A DNA stretch of 64,000 nt, taken from the NCBI GenBank assembly GCA_019096065.1, contig JAGUCH010000003.1, forward strand, positions 6,572,001 to 6,636,000, read 5' to 3'. The DNA comes from Paracyclopina nana. Its lineage: Eukaryota > Arthropoda > Copepoda > Cyclopoida > Cyclopettidae. The notes under the pieces were generated by a model. It was not told where the DNA came from, did not search any database, and was given only the letters and a program-made list of their open reading frames with translations. Shown here piece after piece: positions 9,756-21,286 of the stretch; the first letter of the stretch is position 1; each line of letters starts with the position of its first letter. A program made the translations under genes and the position numbers.

Positions 9756-9926
9756 TGTTTCGAAGACTTCGAAGATAGAAACGCGATGGATTCCACGAGG
9801 AATCTTGACGATATCGAAAAGCAAGTGTGCTTCGTTTTAAGGTTTATTCAGTACTGCCGCTTTACTCTCAGCGGAACTTCTTTCTCAATTATATACAGCG
9901 TTACCAGAAATACAGTATTTTGAACA
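9756..9926 (-). repeat. 5' LTR of the BEL/Pao element (171 bp)
   Basis: It begins and ends with TG...CA (minus strand TGTTCAAAATA ... CGAAACA) and is identical to 1-154 where the two overlap. At 171 bp it is short for an LTR. On the minus strand it has a TATA-like TATATAAT at 9888-9895 and an AATAAA at 9843-9848, so it could drive transcription and end it within R. The primer-binding site follows after one base. Confidence 0.93.
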
Positions 9927-10024
9927 GTGAGGTTGATGTGCATTGTGTGATTTTGGGATTTCTGTGCGTTTCAATGGTTAATGAGGCTGGTGTGTGCATT
10001 GTGTGATTTCGGGATTTCTGTGCG
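9927..10024. repeat. Two-copy direct repeat at the retrotransposon's right flank
   Basis: A stretch containing TGCATTGTGTGATT and GGGATTTCTGTGCG occurs twice about 54 bp apart, with one T/C difference between them. The BEL element ends directly against the first copy. The repeat may continue on the left flank outside the window. Confidence 0.7.
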
Positions 10025-10076
10025 CTGGTTATCTGGCCACTGCCGTACTTATGTAGTAAGCCCACCCAAAGTTTAA

Positions 10077-10298
10077 GGGCCTGTTCACCTGCTTATTATG
10101 GCCGTTATTTTGGCAAAATATTGGAGAGAAATAATGAGAAACTGAGAATTTTTATATTGGTGTAGGATGACTTTTGGTACCAATATACCGATTCCGAAGT
10201 CAAAATCTAAAAAATGATTTTACAAATACCACATATTTGCAAATTTCATCATAATATCGCGCGTTATTTTGCTGATAATAATGCAGGTGAACAGGGCC
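10077..10298. mobile_element. 222-bp MITE with TAA duplication (PIF/Harbinger-like)
   Basis: The terminal inverted repeats are GGGCCTGTTCACCTGC at the left and the complement of GGCCCTGTTCACCTGC at the right. The element is flanked by TAA at 10074-10076 and 10299-10301. A three-base TWA duplication and GG-starting ends are typical of PIF/Harbinger elements. There is no coding capacity, so it would depend on a transposase elsewhere. Confidence 0.85.
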
Positions 10299-10301
10299 TA
10301 A

Positions 10302-13300
10302 TTCTGCTGCCCTTATGAAAAAAGTAATATACAGCTAATTTTAAAAGAAGCCTAAACAAAGGTGATGAAGCCTCTGTTGTGCTTCAAAAAAGTTCACACA
10401 AAATCAGCATTGAATTTAGAGTAAAGTACTAACTTTTTTTAGATTGGGTGTTGAAGCATGGCCTTTGCTTGCCCACTCCAATTGCTCAGCTTTATTAGAT
10501 ACAAGCTGACATTGACAAATGAGCCTTTTCATCCAATTTAGAAGTGACTCTTGCTAATAGGCAAGCTCTTTTTTAAGGGGGGCGTAACGCATAATAATGT
10601 AGCGCAGTGTGAAATCATAAGTGATTTTTTATCACTAATTAATATGAGGCAGGGCTGGATATTTGGCTGTATAAGAAGTGCATTATAATTGACACCAGCT
10701 TTATCAGTAACAGATGATGGGACTCTTAAGTGCAAAGAATACGAAATGAATGGATATTTAACATTGGACAAAGGTGGCCTCAATTCCAATCTCATTTATT
10801 GAGTTCAATACAAAGTACTAAGTAAGTTACAAAAATGGAAGTAAGTAGAACAAAAAGCACTGCTTTTTTTGGGGAAAAATCAATAGTTCAAACGTGGTTG
10901 TGAAGCTGAACAAGCTTTAAAAAGAACTTTCCAATCATTGGGTGGGCTTTTTCACCAAAGCAGCTTAAAAGAAGGGCAACCCTTGACTGAATGAAGAAGG
11001 TAAATATTTTGGTAAAAGTTGAGTGTTTTTCTGCCAAATTGCTGATGGTGCAACAAAGTTGTTTTCGCAGAGCTGTCTCAAGACCATTGTTTTTTTATGG
11101 GGGGCAATACCTCATCAAGGTCAGCTTAATTTTCGAAGAAAGCTGATATTTCCGGATCTAGCGTAGAAAGTAAAACCACAGGTTCCAAAAAGCGACATTT
11201 CCAAACCACAAACAGGCAAATTCGAAAAGCTATAAAATGACTGCTGGCTCCAATAACATACTTCGCATGCATGAAGAACTATAATTTTTTTCAGTTCCAG
11301 AAATCATCAGTTAGGACATGATACAAATATTGTCATGCATTATAGCTGCATATTGCGACAAAGTCAAGCCATTTACACCTTTTAGATTCCGCCTCGCCAA
11401 GTACTAATTTTAAAGAAAGGCTCTTCATGAACGAGTCAATATTTCTATGGCAACCTGCATTAGCACACGTGCAAGATTTTTTTTGAAAACATTTTAGAGT
11501 GCTCTCACCCAGTGTGCCCCAAGATTTGAATCCCGCATAATTGAAGCCAAATATGTATGATGACAAAAAGTGAGCTCAAAATTTGCACGCTTTTTTCTTC
11601 AAGCGCGTTCCTTACTGCTGCCAATGATTGCGTGATTTTTGCCATGATTTTCATTGGAAGCGACGACGAGATGATGATGATGATAGTTCTGAGTCGTGCA
11701 TGCTCACAAAAATCTCGGTAAAACATGCAAAGGTTATTCGAACAGCAACTAGAGAAATTCTCGGAAAAAAAATATATGCCTCATTCTACAATGAGAAAAA
11801 ATATCGCAATTTTTTCTTGCCCACCCAAATTTTAGCATGCTTTTTTAAAAAGATCCAAATCAGATTTATGATATGTTGCATGAGCAAAGGGAACGCATGC
11901 AAAAGTTTTGTGTTTGAACAGCTGCTGAAATTCTGAGAAAAAAGTGCCTGTAATTGCAGGGGAAACAGCATCCAAATGAGAGGCTTTTCATCAAATTGCT
12001 ACATGGCAAAGCAGCATGGAACATTTTGAGTTATTAGAGCTAAGTGCAAAAATTGGCGTCAATTTTGCTGTCTGTGTGAAGAACACTTCTTTACTTCAGT
12101 TTTAGTTACTTTGAGCCACGTATCTATTGTGAGCATTGCACCCTCGTTTTCTTATAGATCTTGTCCTCTTAAAGTGCTCCTCCCATAACAATTGACCACT
12201 TTTAAAAATTGACTATCGGTAATAATTTTGATCAAGATTCTTAGAGATTTTTTATGATAAAAAGTCACGAGGCCAACTGAACGAAATTAATAAGTCTTGA
12301 GGCCAACTTAACCAAGAATTTTAGGTGGGAGAAAGAAAGGCAGGTTGAATGAATGGACTAATAGGCTAGTCTAAGGTTGCCAACCTAGATTTAAGCAAAA
12401 AAAATCCGCTTTCATGGGTTTGTTAGGTACAAGTATTAAGTGGCATAGAACAAAGATACGTAGTCTTACCGGTTTTTTTGCTGAAGAATAAAAGGTCGTT
12501 TTTTCCAAGAAAAGGCTTTCACTGATCTGTTATTTTTGTTGTCACTAAAAATTGCTACTGCTGAGTCGAGCTGCTGGCATTGCCACGCTAGGGTCGACCA
12601 AACAATAATAAGGGGCTAGGGTAGACCATAATTGCAAAGTGACTTCTGTGCTTAATATTGATTCAACCTTTCCTTCCGAGATGGACTGGCATTTTGATTT
12701 CAGCATTTCATAGAAAATGTGCAGGCCGCGTTGGTGCAGTAAACTTTTAATTAAAAATGTTTCCCGAATTTTCCCAGCTCTGCATAGATTGATACTTCGA
12801 AAATGTCGGAAATTGCTTACTTTTTGCTCGGAATAAGCAGCTGACTCAGCACCAATTTACTTATGTATACACACACTTTCGCCCTAAATTGATGTTTTAA
12901 TTGGCTTTTGATGACATTTTCCTCTTTGATTTGACAAATGTGTCTAATTAGCTCTTTTTTATTTTTACCTCTAAGATGTAATCTAGCATGTTACACACAG
13001 GGTAAAAAAGAAGAAGAAGGAACGATAATTACTTGCAGCACATTTCGGACTGCAGTAATAAGCCTATTTCAACTGGCATTTTTTCATCATTTTGGTCATG
13101 CTGCTGCCATTGATTGGTGTTTAATTTTAATGGAATTTTTCTTCTACGTAGCATGCTTACATCACAGTGAGGGACCTCGGCTCAAATTCTGCCCTCTCCA
13201 GCTTGGCGGGTGAATTTGAGCAGTTTACCCCAGCGTGGTTCTTCATCAGATTCCACGATTATTGTTGCTTTGTCGGGGTCTCTTATACAAACATTTAGCC

Positions 13301-16086
13301 GTAAGCATTCGAAGCGAGCTCTCGTAAAACTCGCACCGAAGCGTCTCTCGCTTTTCTTAATGGATGAGATGAAGAGATACCATCAATTTCATGGACCTTT
13401 CAAACATGCCTAGCTTCAAATGCCAGCATTTTTAAGTAAACTGTCATTTCTCCGAGCGCGTATATAGTTGCTGCACAAAATGCCATAACAAAAATCATGA
13501 CCAATTTGAAGAATTTCTGGAAACAATGGGAAATGATGGATCGATAGAGATCTCTCAAAAAAGCTCATGGGAAATGGCATTTTTTTCATTTTCTGGTCCA
13601 AATGCCTATTATTGACCTTTCAAGTGCATTTTGCTGCAATACTGCAGCAATTCTTATTAGGATTTCGAATTTTTGAGAGGGAAGACAAAAAATACTGCTT
13701 TAAAGTGGGCAATGTTGAAAACGATGATGAATGATTTGCAAAATGACGACGCGCGATGACAGAAAACAAACAAAGTGATGTGAAAAACTCTCCGAAATAG
13801 CAATTATTTTATTTTTCCCGAAAAATGGCCGATGTCAACCACGTTGTAAGATCATAGGATACAACTACAGGGTGGAGTCAAAGTATTTTATTTTTTCTCC
13901 ACTCTGTGCTAATTTCGCTGTCAAATGTCAAGCACCCTGAGGACTATAATTGAAATACAGGGTAATTTCCCTTTTGTAGTAAATTGCTGTCAACAAAATG
14001 GTTCTGTTTTGGATGAGATCATGGGAAGACATTGTAATGGCTGCTGAGGCAATTGAAACGACAAAATAAAGCAGTAAAATAACAATGACCCTTTTTCGAC
14101 GAAAATGCGTTGAATTAAGAGATGGAGTAGATAGTTATCTTAAAATAAGAAAATGCCCGCCGCCGTTCCTAATTGACATTCTGACAGCTTCGAGTTCCTT
14201 ATCTAATGTCGAAAACCAGTTCTTTTTTTCCAACCCCATTCAAAAATCTGGAGACTTTTGCTGTTCTTGTAAAACAGATTATTTTGCTCTCAAGAAAAAG
14301 TGGCGCAAAATTGCAGCGCAACAAAGGTGGGAAATTATGAATGAGCCTGCAGCACCGAAAAAGTTTTTAAGGATTAACAGACCTGAGGCCTGAGTAATCA
14401 CAGTAATACAAATAATTGTTGTTTTCTGCTTCGTAAAAAATGAGCTTCCAGCTCGTAAATCAAAATTAATCTCCAAAAGTCTTGTAATTACTGTCCTACT
14501 CTTTTGTTTTGCCACAGGAGGAATATTCAGGCTCGCAAAATCCTCAAAACCTGCCAGTTGGAGCAATTACTTTTTTTCTGCTTCAAATTCACGTTAAGGG
14601 AAGTAAAAGCCAGTTTTTCCTCGCCATAAAATATGAAATTCAACGAATCTGGAAAAAAAGACTGCATGTGTGTGAAAAATCAGGTCTGAAAAGTTCACCA
14701 TCAATCATGAATTATCGCAGATCTTTTGTTCCACGAAACGTTTTTTGTTTCTCGTCAATGAGATTGTGTGGTGCGCGTGCAAATATAGGACAACTGTAAT
14801 GGCTTGTCCTGGAAATGCAATGTTTTAAGCCAAATTGATGTGTAAAGAAGCCAAGCCAGGATTTCTGGTCCTCCTCCTCCTAAAGTGGGAAAAGCTGCCA
14901 AATAGGGCTAAATTTAGCACTCAAATCTCCGATTTTCCATATTTGGCCACTTTTTCCTCTGGGCTCCCAAAAGTTCCATAATCTCAGTCATTATTTGGAC
15001 TGAAGCCGACCAAATTGGCATTGGTTTGGCTGAATTTCCGATGTGAAAAAATATCTGTAAAAGCTGGAAAGTAGTCAAACTTCTTCTCTCTCTCTCTCAC
15101 TGTCCTTTTTCCTCACCCACATCATTAAGCACCATAAATTATATGAGATAACCATATTTATCAGTTTTTCACACCTGGAAAGAAAATCCGCCCACTGTGC
15201 ACTTTGCTGAAAACGTATTTGAAAAATGATTAATTTCTTGTGCTGCAGCAAAGCACAGTGGGCTTAAAAAAATTGGCTCTCGCTTTGCCAACAGGATACA
15301 TTACTATTATTAGTTGCGGGTTCGGTTTTTTTGCGCTCCACGCTTGGAAAATGAATTATGCTATTTCAGCAACCACAGCCGAGCACACTGGATACTACAC
15401 CGAACGTCGCCCTGCTGTGAAAGTGGACACTTTTGCGCAGTTTTACTCCAGTGTGAGCAACAGACTCCATTTCAGCCTTCTTGGCTGCAATCTATTGTTA
15501 CGCGTCATTAATAACGAGTTTGTGGTTTTCCATTTGCCGAATTGTGAAGCCCATTGTGCACAGTGGGAAACAAGGCTTATGCTCCTTAATTGCCAGAGAC
15601 AGGCCACCTCCCCGCACAGCTTAAAAAATTGATTTTGCCTATTTTTTCAATGAAGCAATTTTCACTCTTCATGGTGCTTTTTCAGAGGACCATTGAAAAA
15701 TTAATTAATGGCACTGCTGCATTGATTTTTATAGCTTCCCAAGGCCACATTGATTGATGCGAAAAAAACAGGATTTTTTGCCATTCTTCTCGAATGCATT
15801 TTTTAATAGGCAAAAGCTTTACTTCTTCAATCTCAAAAGCCATCTACGCTCACATTAGAGCGCATGTTTGTGCTTAATGAAGAAAAGGTCCATTTTTTAC
15901 TTTTATGCATCGTAGGACAACCAGGCTTTGAAGGATCAACAACAAAAAGCCACTTTTTACCCCACTGTGTCGTTTTAAGGTGAACAAGGGCGGCAAAACT
16001 AAAAAGGAACTGGCATTTGCCAATTTTCCTCTTTCAACTTGAGCTGCTTTTGTTGTTTTTGCCTTTTGTGAAGCAATTTTTCAGAT
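10302..16086. other. Non-coding stretch
   Basis: AT-rich DNA with stop codons in all frames and only short chance ORFs. It contains a (CT)n run near 15083 and a small foldback at 15190-15263. I see no gene or RNA gene. Confidence 0.55.
15190..15263. repeat. Small foldback with GCCCACTGTGC ends
   Basis: GCCCACTGTGC plus TTTGCTG at 15190-15209 is the inverse of CAGCAAAG plus CACAGTGGGC at 15246-15263, with a two-base bulge. The ends contain the recurrent decamer GCACAGTGGG, so this may be a tiny non-autonomous element. Confidence 0.65.
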
Positions 16087-16089
16087 TTA

Positions 16090-16481
16090 GGCCCTGATCA
16101 TCTCGTAATTCAGCTTCAATTATGAGCGCCGTAACATCGACCGCAATAACAAGCATAACATGTGTCACCTGGTAATTTTACTGCGCTTTTTGTTGGTTTA
16201 ATATTGAGCTTTTTTGCTAAAATTCTTTCTTGCAAATTAGGCAGCATTCTATGCGCAATTATAATTATGGAAAAACCCATCTTTTCTTTCTTAAAAAGTC
16301 ATCAAAATAGCTAAAATCAGCTTTAGAGGTTTGGTGAATTGCAATTTAAAAGTTGCTATGCTGATAATTCACCTTGTATTATGGTCAGCAGATGATCAAC
16401 TATAATTCACCCCTTAATAACAAATTGAAGCTGACGTAACGCTGATAATATCGCCTGAATTACGGGCAGATGATCCAAGCC
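16090..16481 (-). mobile_element. 392-bp MITE, copy 1, TTA duplication (PIF/Harbinger-like)
   Basis: It runs from GGCCCTGATCATCTCG to the complement of GGCTTGGATCATCTGCCC, imperfect inverted ends of about 25 bp. TTA flanks it at 16087-16089 and 16482-16484. It is the reverse complement of the copy at 27510-27901; read base by base I find no differences. No ORF of note. Strand is set arbitrarily by calling copy 2 plus. Confidence 0.88.
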
Positions 16482-16484
16482 TTA

Positions 16485-18000
16485 ATTGGTTGCCTTCCAA
16501 CCTTTTTAATTGAAGAAGGCTGCGGGGGCAGAGAAAAATTGGCTACTTTAGGTTTTAGTTTTATATGCCAAAGTTGTGCAGGTGGATAACACAAATAGAT
16601 ATTATGTACAGGAGTCAGCGTAGTAAATGTCATGTATAAATTGGCGTCAGTTAATTTGCTTTCATAATAATCTGCGGAGTGTGAGTTAATTAGCCAGAGT
16701 TTCACAATGGCAAAAAAGCACCAAAGCAGGAAATTTCTAGTACAATAAGTTTGTATTTCTTTTGTTTGCACTTTCATTGCGTCATTGTTAAAAACTTTTC
16801 ATGCTAATTAAAGCCTGTTAGCCAGGACACAATTACAAACTACAGTAAATACGTAGCACAAGCGCCACTAACTTTATATTATTTATACACGCGTATAGTG
16901 TAGTAGATGCACTGTGAAAAAAATAGGTAAAAATATTGAAGTAAATATGCACGACAGGGTAATTGTTATTATTATTATTCTGGTCTTTTCCTAATCTGTC
17001 TTCATAATGGCATGCAATTATCTTCCACTCAATCCAACAACAACTGCGTTAGCTGCTATAATTTTCTGCTGTTGTTATCCCTCCTAGATTATGGACAAAG
17101 ATTATCGTAGCCGGGGTAATTTTAGCCTCCAAATTAAGATCAAGTCAAAAGGATTCCGTTGAGGCTAAAACCCGAAAATGGAAGGGCCAGAAGACACTTA
17201 CAGTAGGCTTAAAGAAATTCTTAAAAGGAGTGAATACCCTACACTATGCATGAAATTGTTCGAATTTTCTTCAAAGGTCGCTTGGAGCCAAAAAACAAAG
17301 GCTGTAGTTCTACGAGTCACATAACTACAGGGCATATTTTCACGGAAATTCGAGCCGCAGTATAATAACTCTCGAGGGGAATTCGTTCTGTGCTTGCAGA
17401 TGACAAGGTCCGCGAAAGGTGCTATTATATACCTACCTAGTATAGCAATTAAGCTCAAAAGCGTGTGCGGAATTTTCTCTAATAAACACTCTAAGCTTTG
17501 ACCAGCATGCAGGGCCATAAGTGCACGGTGAGGCAAACATCGAGGCAAATTTTCAGTCATTTCGGGCACAGAATAGTCTTTTTTGCCCCTCAGTGCCATG
17601 CTTTGAAAGTACCTAGCAATAAAACAATAAAAAAGTAGCTCTTTTGCATGCTTGACACTGTGGGTAATTTTCTTCTGGTCCGTAAAAAATAATTACCATG
17701 AAGTCAGCTGCTTGCTGTGAGTAAATGCAATTAAAATTTGCTTTAGCAACTTCAAATTGCAAATTCATTGGAAAAAAAACATGGCAATTTTATGCGCCAG
17801 CATTCAGAGTTTTCCTAGAATGTATTAGCATTTCAAATGATTGATTGTTATTGCAGTGAGAAAAAAGCCTGTCTCAGTCAATTTAGCTGCAATCTTCATA
17901 GCTCACATTCATGAGTTGGCTCTTAAAACTGGGCTGAACAGCATAACATGAATAAATTAAGCTTTTCAATATTACGTGTTTAATTTGATTAGAATTTGTC
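16485..18000. other. Non-coding stretch
   Basis: AT-rich with a short (TTA)n tract near 16967. Frames are broken; the longest minus-strand frame (17198-17599) has no recognisable domain. Nothing else seen. Confidence 0.5.
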
Positions 18001-18266
18001 TGTTTACTGCACTGAGTCAGTTATCTGCACTGAGACAATCATCTGCACTGAGTCAGTGAGTCAGTTTTCTGAACTGAGCCAGTTTTCTCAATAACTCAGT
18101 TAACTGTACTGATTCAGTTTGTCAGTTTACTGCACTGTGTCAGATTACTGCTCTGAGTCAGTTCACTGCACTGAGTCAGTTAACTGCACTGAGTCAGTTA
18201 ACTGCATTGAGTCAGTTTACTGCACTGAGTCAGTTTACTGCACTGAGTTAGTTTACTACACTGAGT
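18001..18266. repeat. Minisatellite, 18-bp unit with AP-1-like TGAGTCA sites
   Basis: About fourteen imperfect copies of a unit close to TCAGTTAACTGCACTGAG. Exact TGAGTCA, the AP-1/bZIP consensus, occurs eight times. Units become more regular toward the right end (18150-18240). The unit itself is partly self-complementary (ACTGA-GTCAGT). Confidence 0.9.
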
Positions 18267-20987
18267 TTTCTCAAATATAGAATATCGGTTAGTCAGCTCA
18301 CATACTGATGTTTTTTGCTTACTGTTTGAACTTCAAACGTAGAAAGGAGGCCGATCAGTTAAACTTTTTGGCTACCAAGAACTTGTAACAATCATGATCA
18401 TCATTTTTGACAATTGACATGCGATTGTTCCACAAAATAATCGAAAATCGATCAGCTTGAAAGATTGACAGCAGCAGCGCAATTTCGCCTTTTTTCCTTT
18501 TTACAGCCCAGATTCCTATCTAAATGCCAAAGGGTCAAAAAATCTGTCAAAAGGGCCAATTAGCAAAGCAGCAAAGATGGTCACGTCAGATTAGCATCCC
18601 AATTGAAATTCATGGGCTTAGAAATCTTGCTCAATCACTCGCAGAGTTCAAGATTTATTTTGGCACCTCAAGGTGACTCCTATAAAAGTTAAGTGAAACG
18701 TTCATCTTAGATACCATGCAACAAAAATTGTTTAGCTCATTTTTGAGCCGTTGCCTATTCAGCACGCTATTAATTGGCTCCATTTTAGTTTTTTTAAAGC
18801 CTGGCTGGAATGTGCAATAAGGGACTAGCCCTTATTTTGTTTTTTTGAGCAACACTCACGCTGCTGCTAGAATTGAATTTTGCTCGCAGCTTATTCTTAT
18901 GGACAATGGGCAATTCTGGAGATAAATGGCCTGGAGTTTGCATGTCATGTTCGACATGGCTGAAATAGCTAAAATTGTTTCATTTTTCTCACTACCCAAC
19001 GAGACATTTGCAACTTAAAAAGTATCTTTAGCCACTTTAGAAAAATATATCCTCTCAAAGTATATTATTTTTGGATTTCCCACAGTGCGCAATTCCTGGC
19101 CATCATACATAATTGAAGATATCCTGCTTCAATACTCTTCACGATTTTGATGGATTTGGGAACTATAAAATCCAATTTTTCTGACTGATTGGTTACTTTC
19201 CATGTAGCATAGTTGGGAAAAAACCGATCCATTTTTGTGCTCCTCTTCACAGATCTGTCATTCTTCGCTACACACAGGAATATTGGCTGAAATTGGAACT
19301 TGAACTTTTCTCGAAAAATGTCAGATCATCACTAATGCATGCCATAATTTGAATCCTTTAGATGTTGCGCAAATAATGAGCCTTAAATTACGACTGGAGG
19401 CATTAGTTAAATTGCAGCGCTCGGCTCATAAAATTGCCAGCACTCCCATTACTAATAAAGAATGAACACTGGGAGTACACAAACGAACTGAAGGCTTAAC
19501 TTATCTTCCTTGATAGCTGACTGAGAACGATCTTGGAAGTGAGAAAAATGTTTTGAATTTTGATTGGGCTGAGGTGGCCAGCCAAAAACAAGTTTGGGCG
19601 CAAGATTTAAAGGCATAAAAAGGAATGGTTATCGTCATTATCTGATGTTTTAGGGTCCTTGATGGGCGTTAGCAATCGCTGCAAACTCGAATTTATAAGC
19701 CCATTTAAAATTGGCTGTGAATGGCTTGCTAAAAGCCAAGTCACGCATTTTCCTCTGAGTAGAAGTGGTGGCAGGGCGTCTCTATTTTCGTTTTTAGTCG
19801 AGTGAAGCTCAATTTTCCTCAGCTCTTTCATTAGCAGTCAGGGGTCGGTTGGAAAACGAGCCTGAAATTTGCAGTTTTCAACTTGGTAGTAGCACTACTA
19901 CTGCACAGCGCAGCAGCAAATTAGGAGCTGGAGGCGGCAAAATATTGCAATAAAAACATGGCTAACAGCAAAATTCATAGATTCAAAAACCCAAATTGCC
20001 TAGCTTTGAAGTGGTGCGCTTCAAATCCATTACAACGCGAGAAATCATACCATAGAAAACGCATGCCTTGACACAGCACTTTTTGCGTTGCCATTTTAAT
20101 GTCTATACGGATTTGGGCCTTTTTATTAGACAAGCTGCATACAAAATGGTCGATTTGTGAGCTTTTTCTGCTCGAATATTTCGGAAAGTGTAGTTTTGGT
20201 AAGACGCAGGAAGTTCATTATCAGTGCATTTGTGGCTGCCGAATGTAAAATGCTCTAATTACCACAGACCCATTAACTAATTATACTGAAATCTGGAGAG
20301 AAAATTGCACGCCACTGCTGTTTTAAAAGCATTTAAATACGCGCGCCACACAAAAAGACGCCTTTTTGTAGACTGTCATTAATCAACCTTTTGTTTATCA
20401 GCCAGCTTTACCCGGGTTTTCCTTCCATTAAAATTCTTAAGCCTTCTTCTATTTCAGTACAGTGCACTTTCGATAACTTCGATAGCTTTAATTAGACCGT
20501 TTTTACCACCTCTTTGATGCTGTATGAGTGAAGTGTCTTGATTTTTCAGAAGGATGAAAACTCATCAATTCATTTTAGTACGGGAACACTGCTGTCTCTT
20601 AATCTTTAGCTATTGAACAAAGCGTAATTGATTTGGTTCCATATTTGAGGCTTCATCTGGGTAATTTTGATTGCTTTATTAAAGAAAAGCGGCCAAAGTC
20701 TTAATATCAAATTCGCGTACCATGATGAAATCGTGGCACAGGAATTTTTTGCTAATCTTTAAATTAAAGCCGATTTTCCTCCAATTTCAGGATGAGCCTC
20801 ATCAAATTCAAATTTCATGCTTAGCTGAACATTATCAGTGAGATTTATCATCAAGAGTTCGCCTTTCACTACTACACCAGAAGTACGTAACACACATCTG
20901 AAAAACTCCATAATGCAAATTGCAACGTAAAAAAGGAGCCAAATTAGCCATGCTTTGACAATTTTTTTCAAGGGGAGTTAAGCATAC
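18267..20987. other. Non-coding stretch
   Basis: No gene-like frame, tandem repeat or paired inverted ends recognised. Short chance ORFs only. Confidence 0.5.
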
Positions 20988-20990
20988 TTA

Positions 20991-21135
20991 GGCTCATTAT
21001 CTTCCGCGTCTTTGATCGTAGCATGCTTACGGTTGTGATCGCTTCTTATTTACTGACATCGCAACCTCGTCAGTAAATAAGAACCGATAACAACCGCAAC
21101 CATGCTACGATCAAAGACGCGGAAGATAATGAGCC
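20991..21135. mobile_element. 145-bp palindromic element E1, TTA duplication
   Basis: The whole element folds on itself: GGCTCATTATCTTCCGCG at the left is the complement of the right end, with about five mismatches per 67-bp arm. TTA flanks it at 20988-20990 and 21136-21138. The length and TTA match E2, which starts immediately after the shared TTA. Confidence 0.88.
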
Positions 21136-21138
21136 TTA

Positions 21139-21283
21139 GGCTTAGTCTCTTCTGGAGATTTCATAGTGACCAAGCCACGGTCATTATCGTTTCTTATGTA
21201 CTGAGCAGGTTGCGATGGAACTACATAAGAATCGATAAAGACCGTGGCTTGGTCACTATGAAATCTCCAGAAGAGACTAAGCC
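21139..21283. mobile_element. 145-bp palindromic element E2, TTA duplication
   Basis: GGCTTAGTCTCTTCTGGAG at the left is mirrored at the right. TTA at 21136-21138 is shared with E1 and TTA at 21284-21286 closes it, so the order is TTA-E1-TTA-E2-TTA. Differs from the copy at 54037-54181 at about two bases. Confidence 0.9.
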
Positions 21284-21286
21284 TTA

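Larger units (their letters stand above)
1..9926 (-). mobile_element. BEL/Pao LTR retrotransposon, nearly complete, young
   Basis: The element is transcribed right to left. The 5' LTR is 9756-9926 and the 3' LTR ends at 154, with its first 17 bp outside the window, so the whole element is about 9.94 kb. In order it has a short 5' LTR, a primer-binding site, Gag with zinc knuckles, protease-like region, YMDD reverse transcriptase, RNase H, an H2C2/DDE integrase with a DUF5641-like tail, a third ORF and a polypurine tract. The domain order and the A17-peptidase/BEL style RT place it in BEL/Pao. The two LTRs agree at every comparable base, so insertion was recent. The target-site duplication cannot be checked because the left flank is missing. 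The reading frame is interrupted only at the RNase H-integrase junction. Confidence 0.95.

Noticed and set aside
15240-15632. 130-codon frame
   Set aside because: Starts inside a small foldback and shows no family features.
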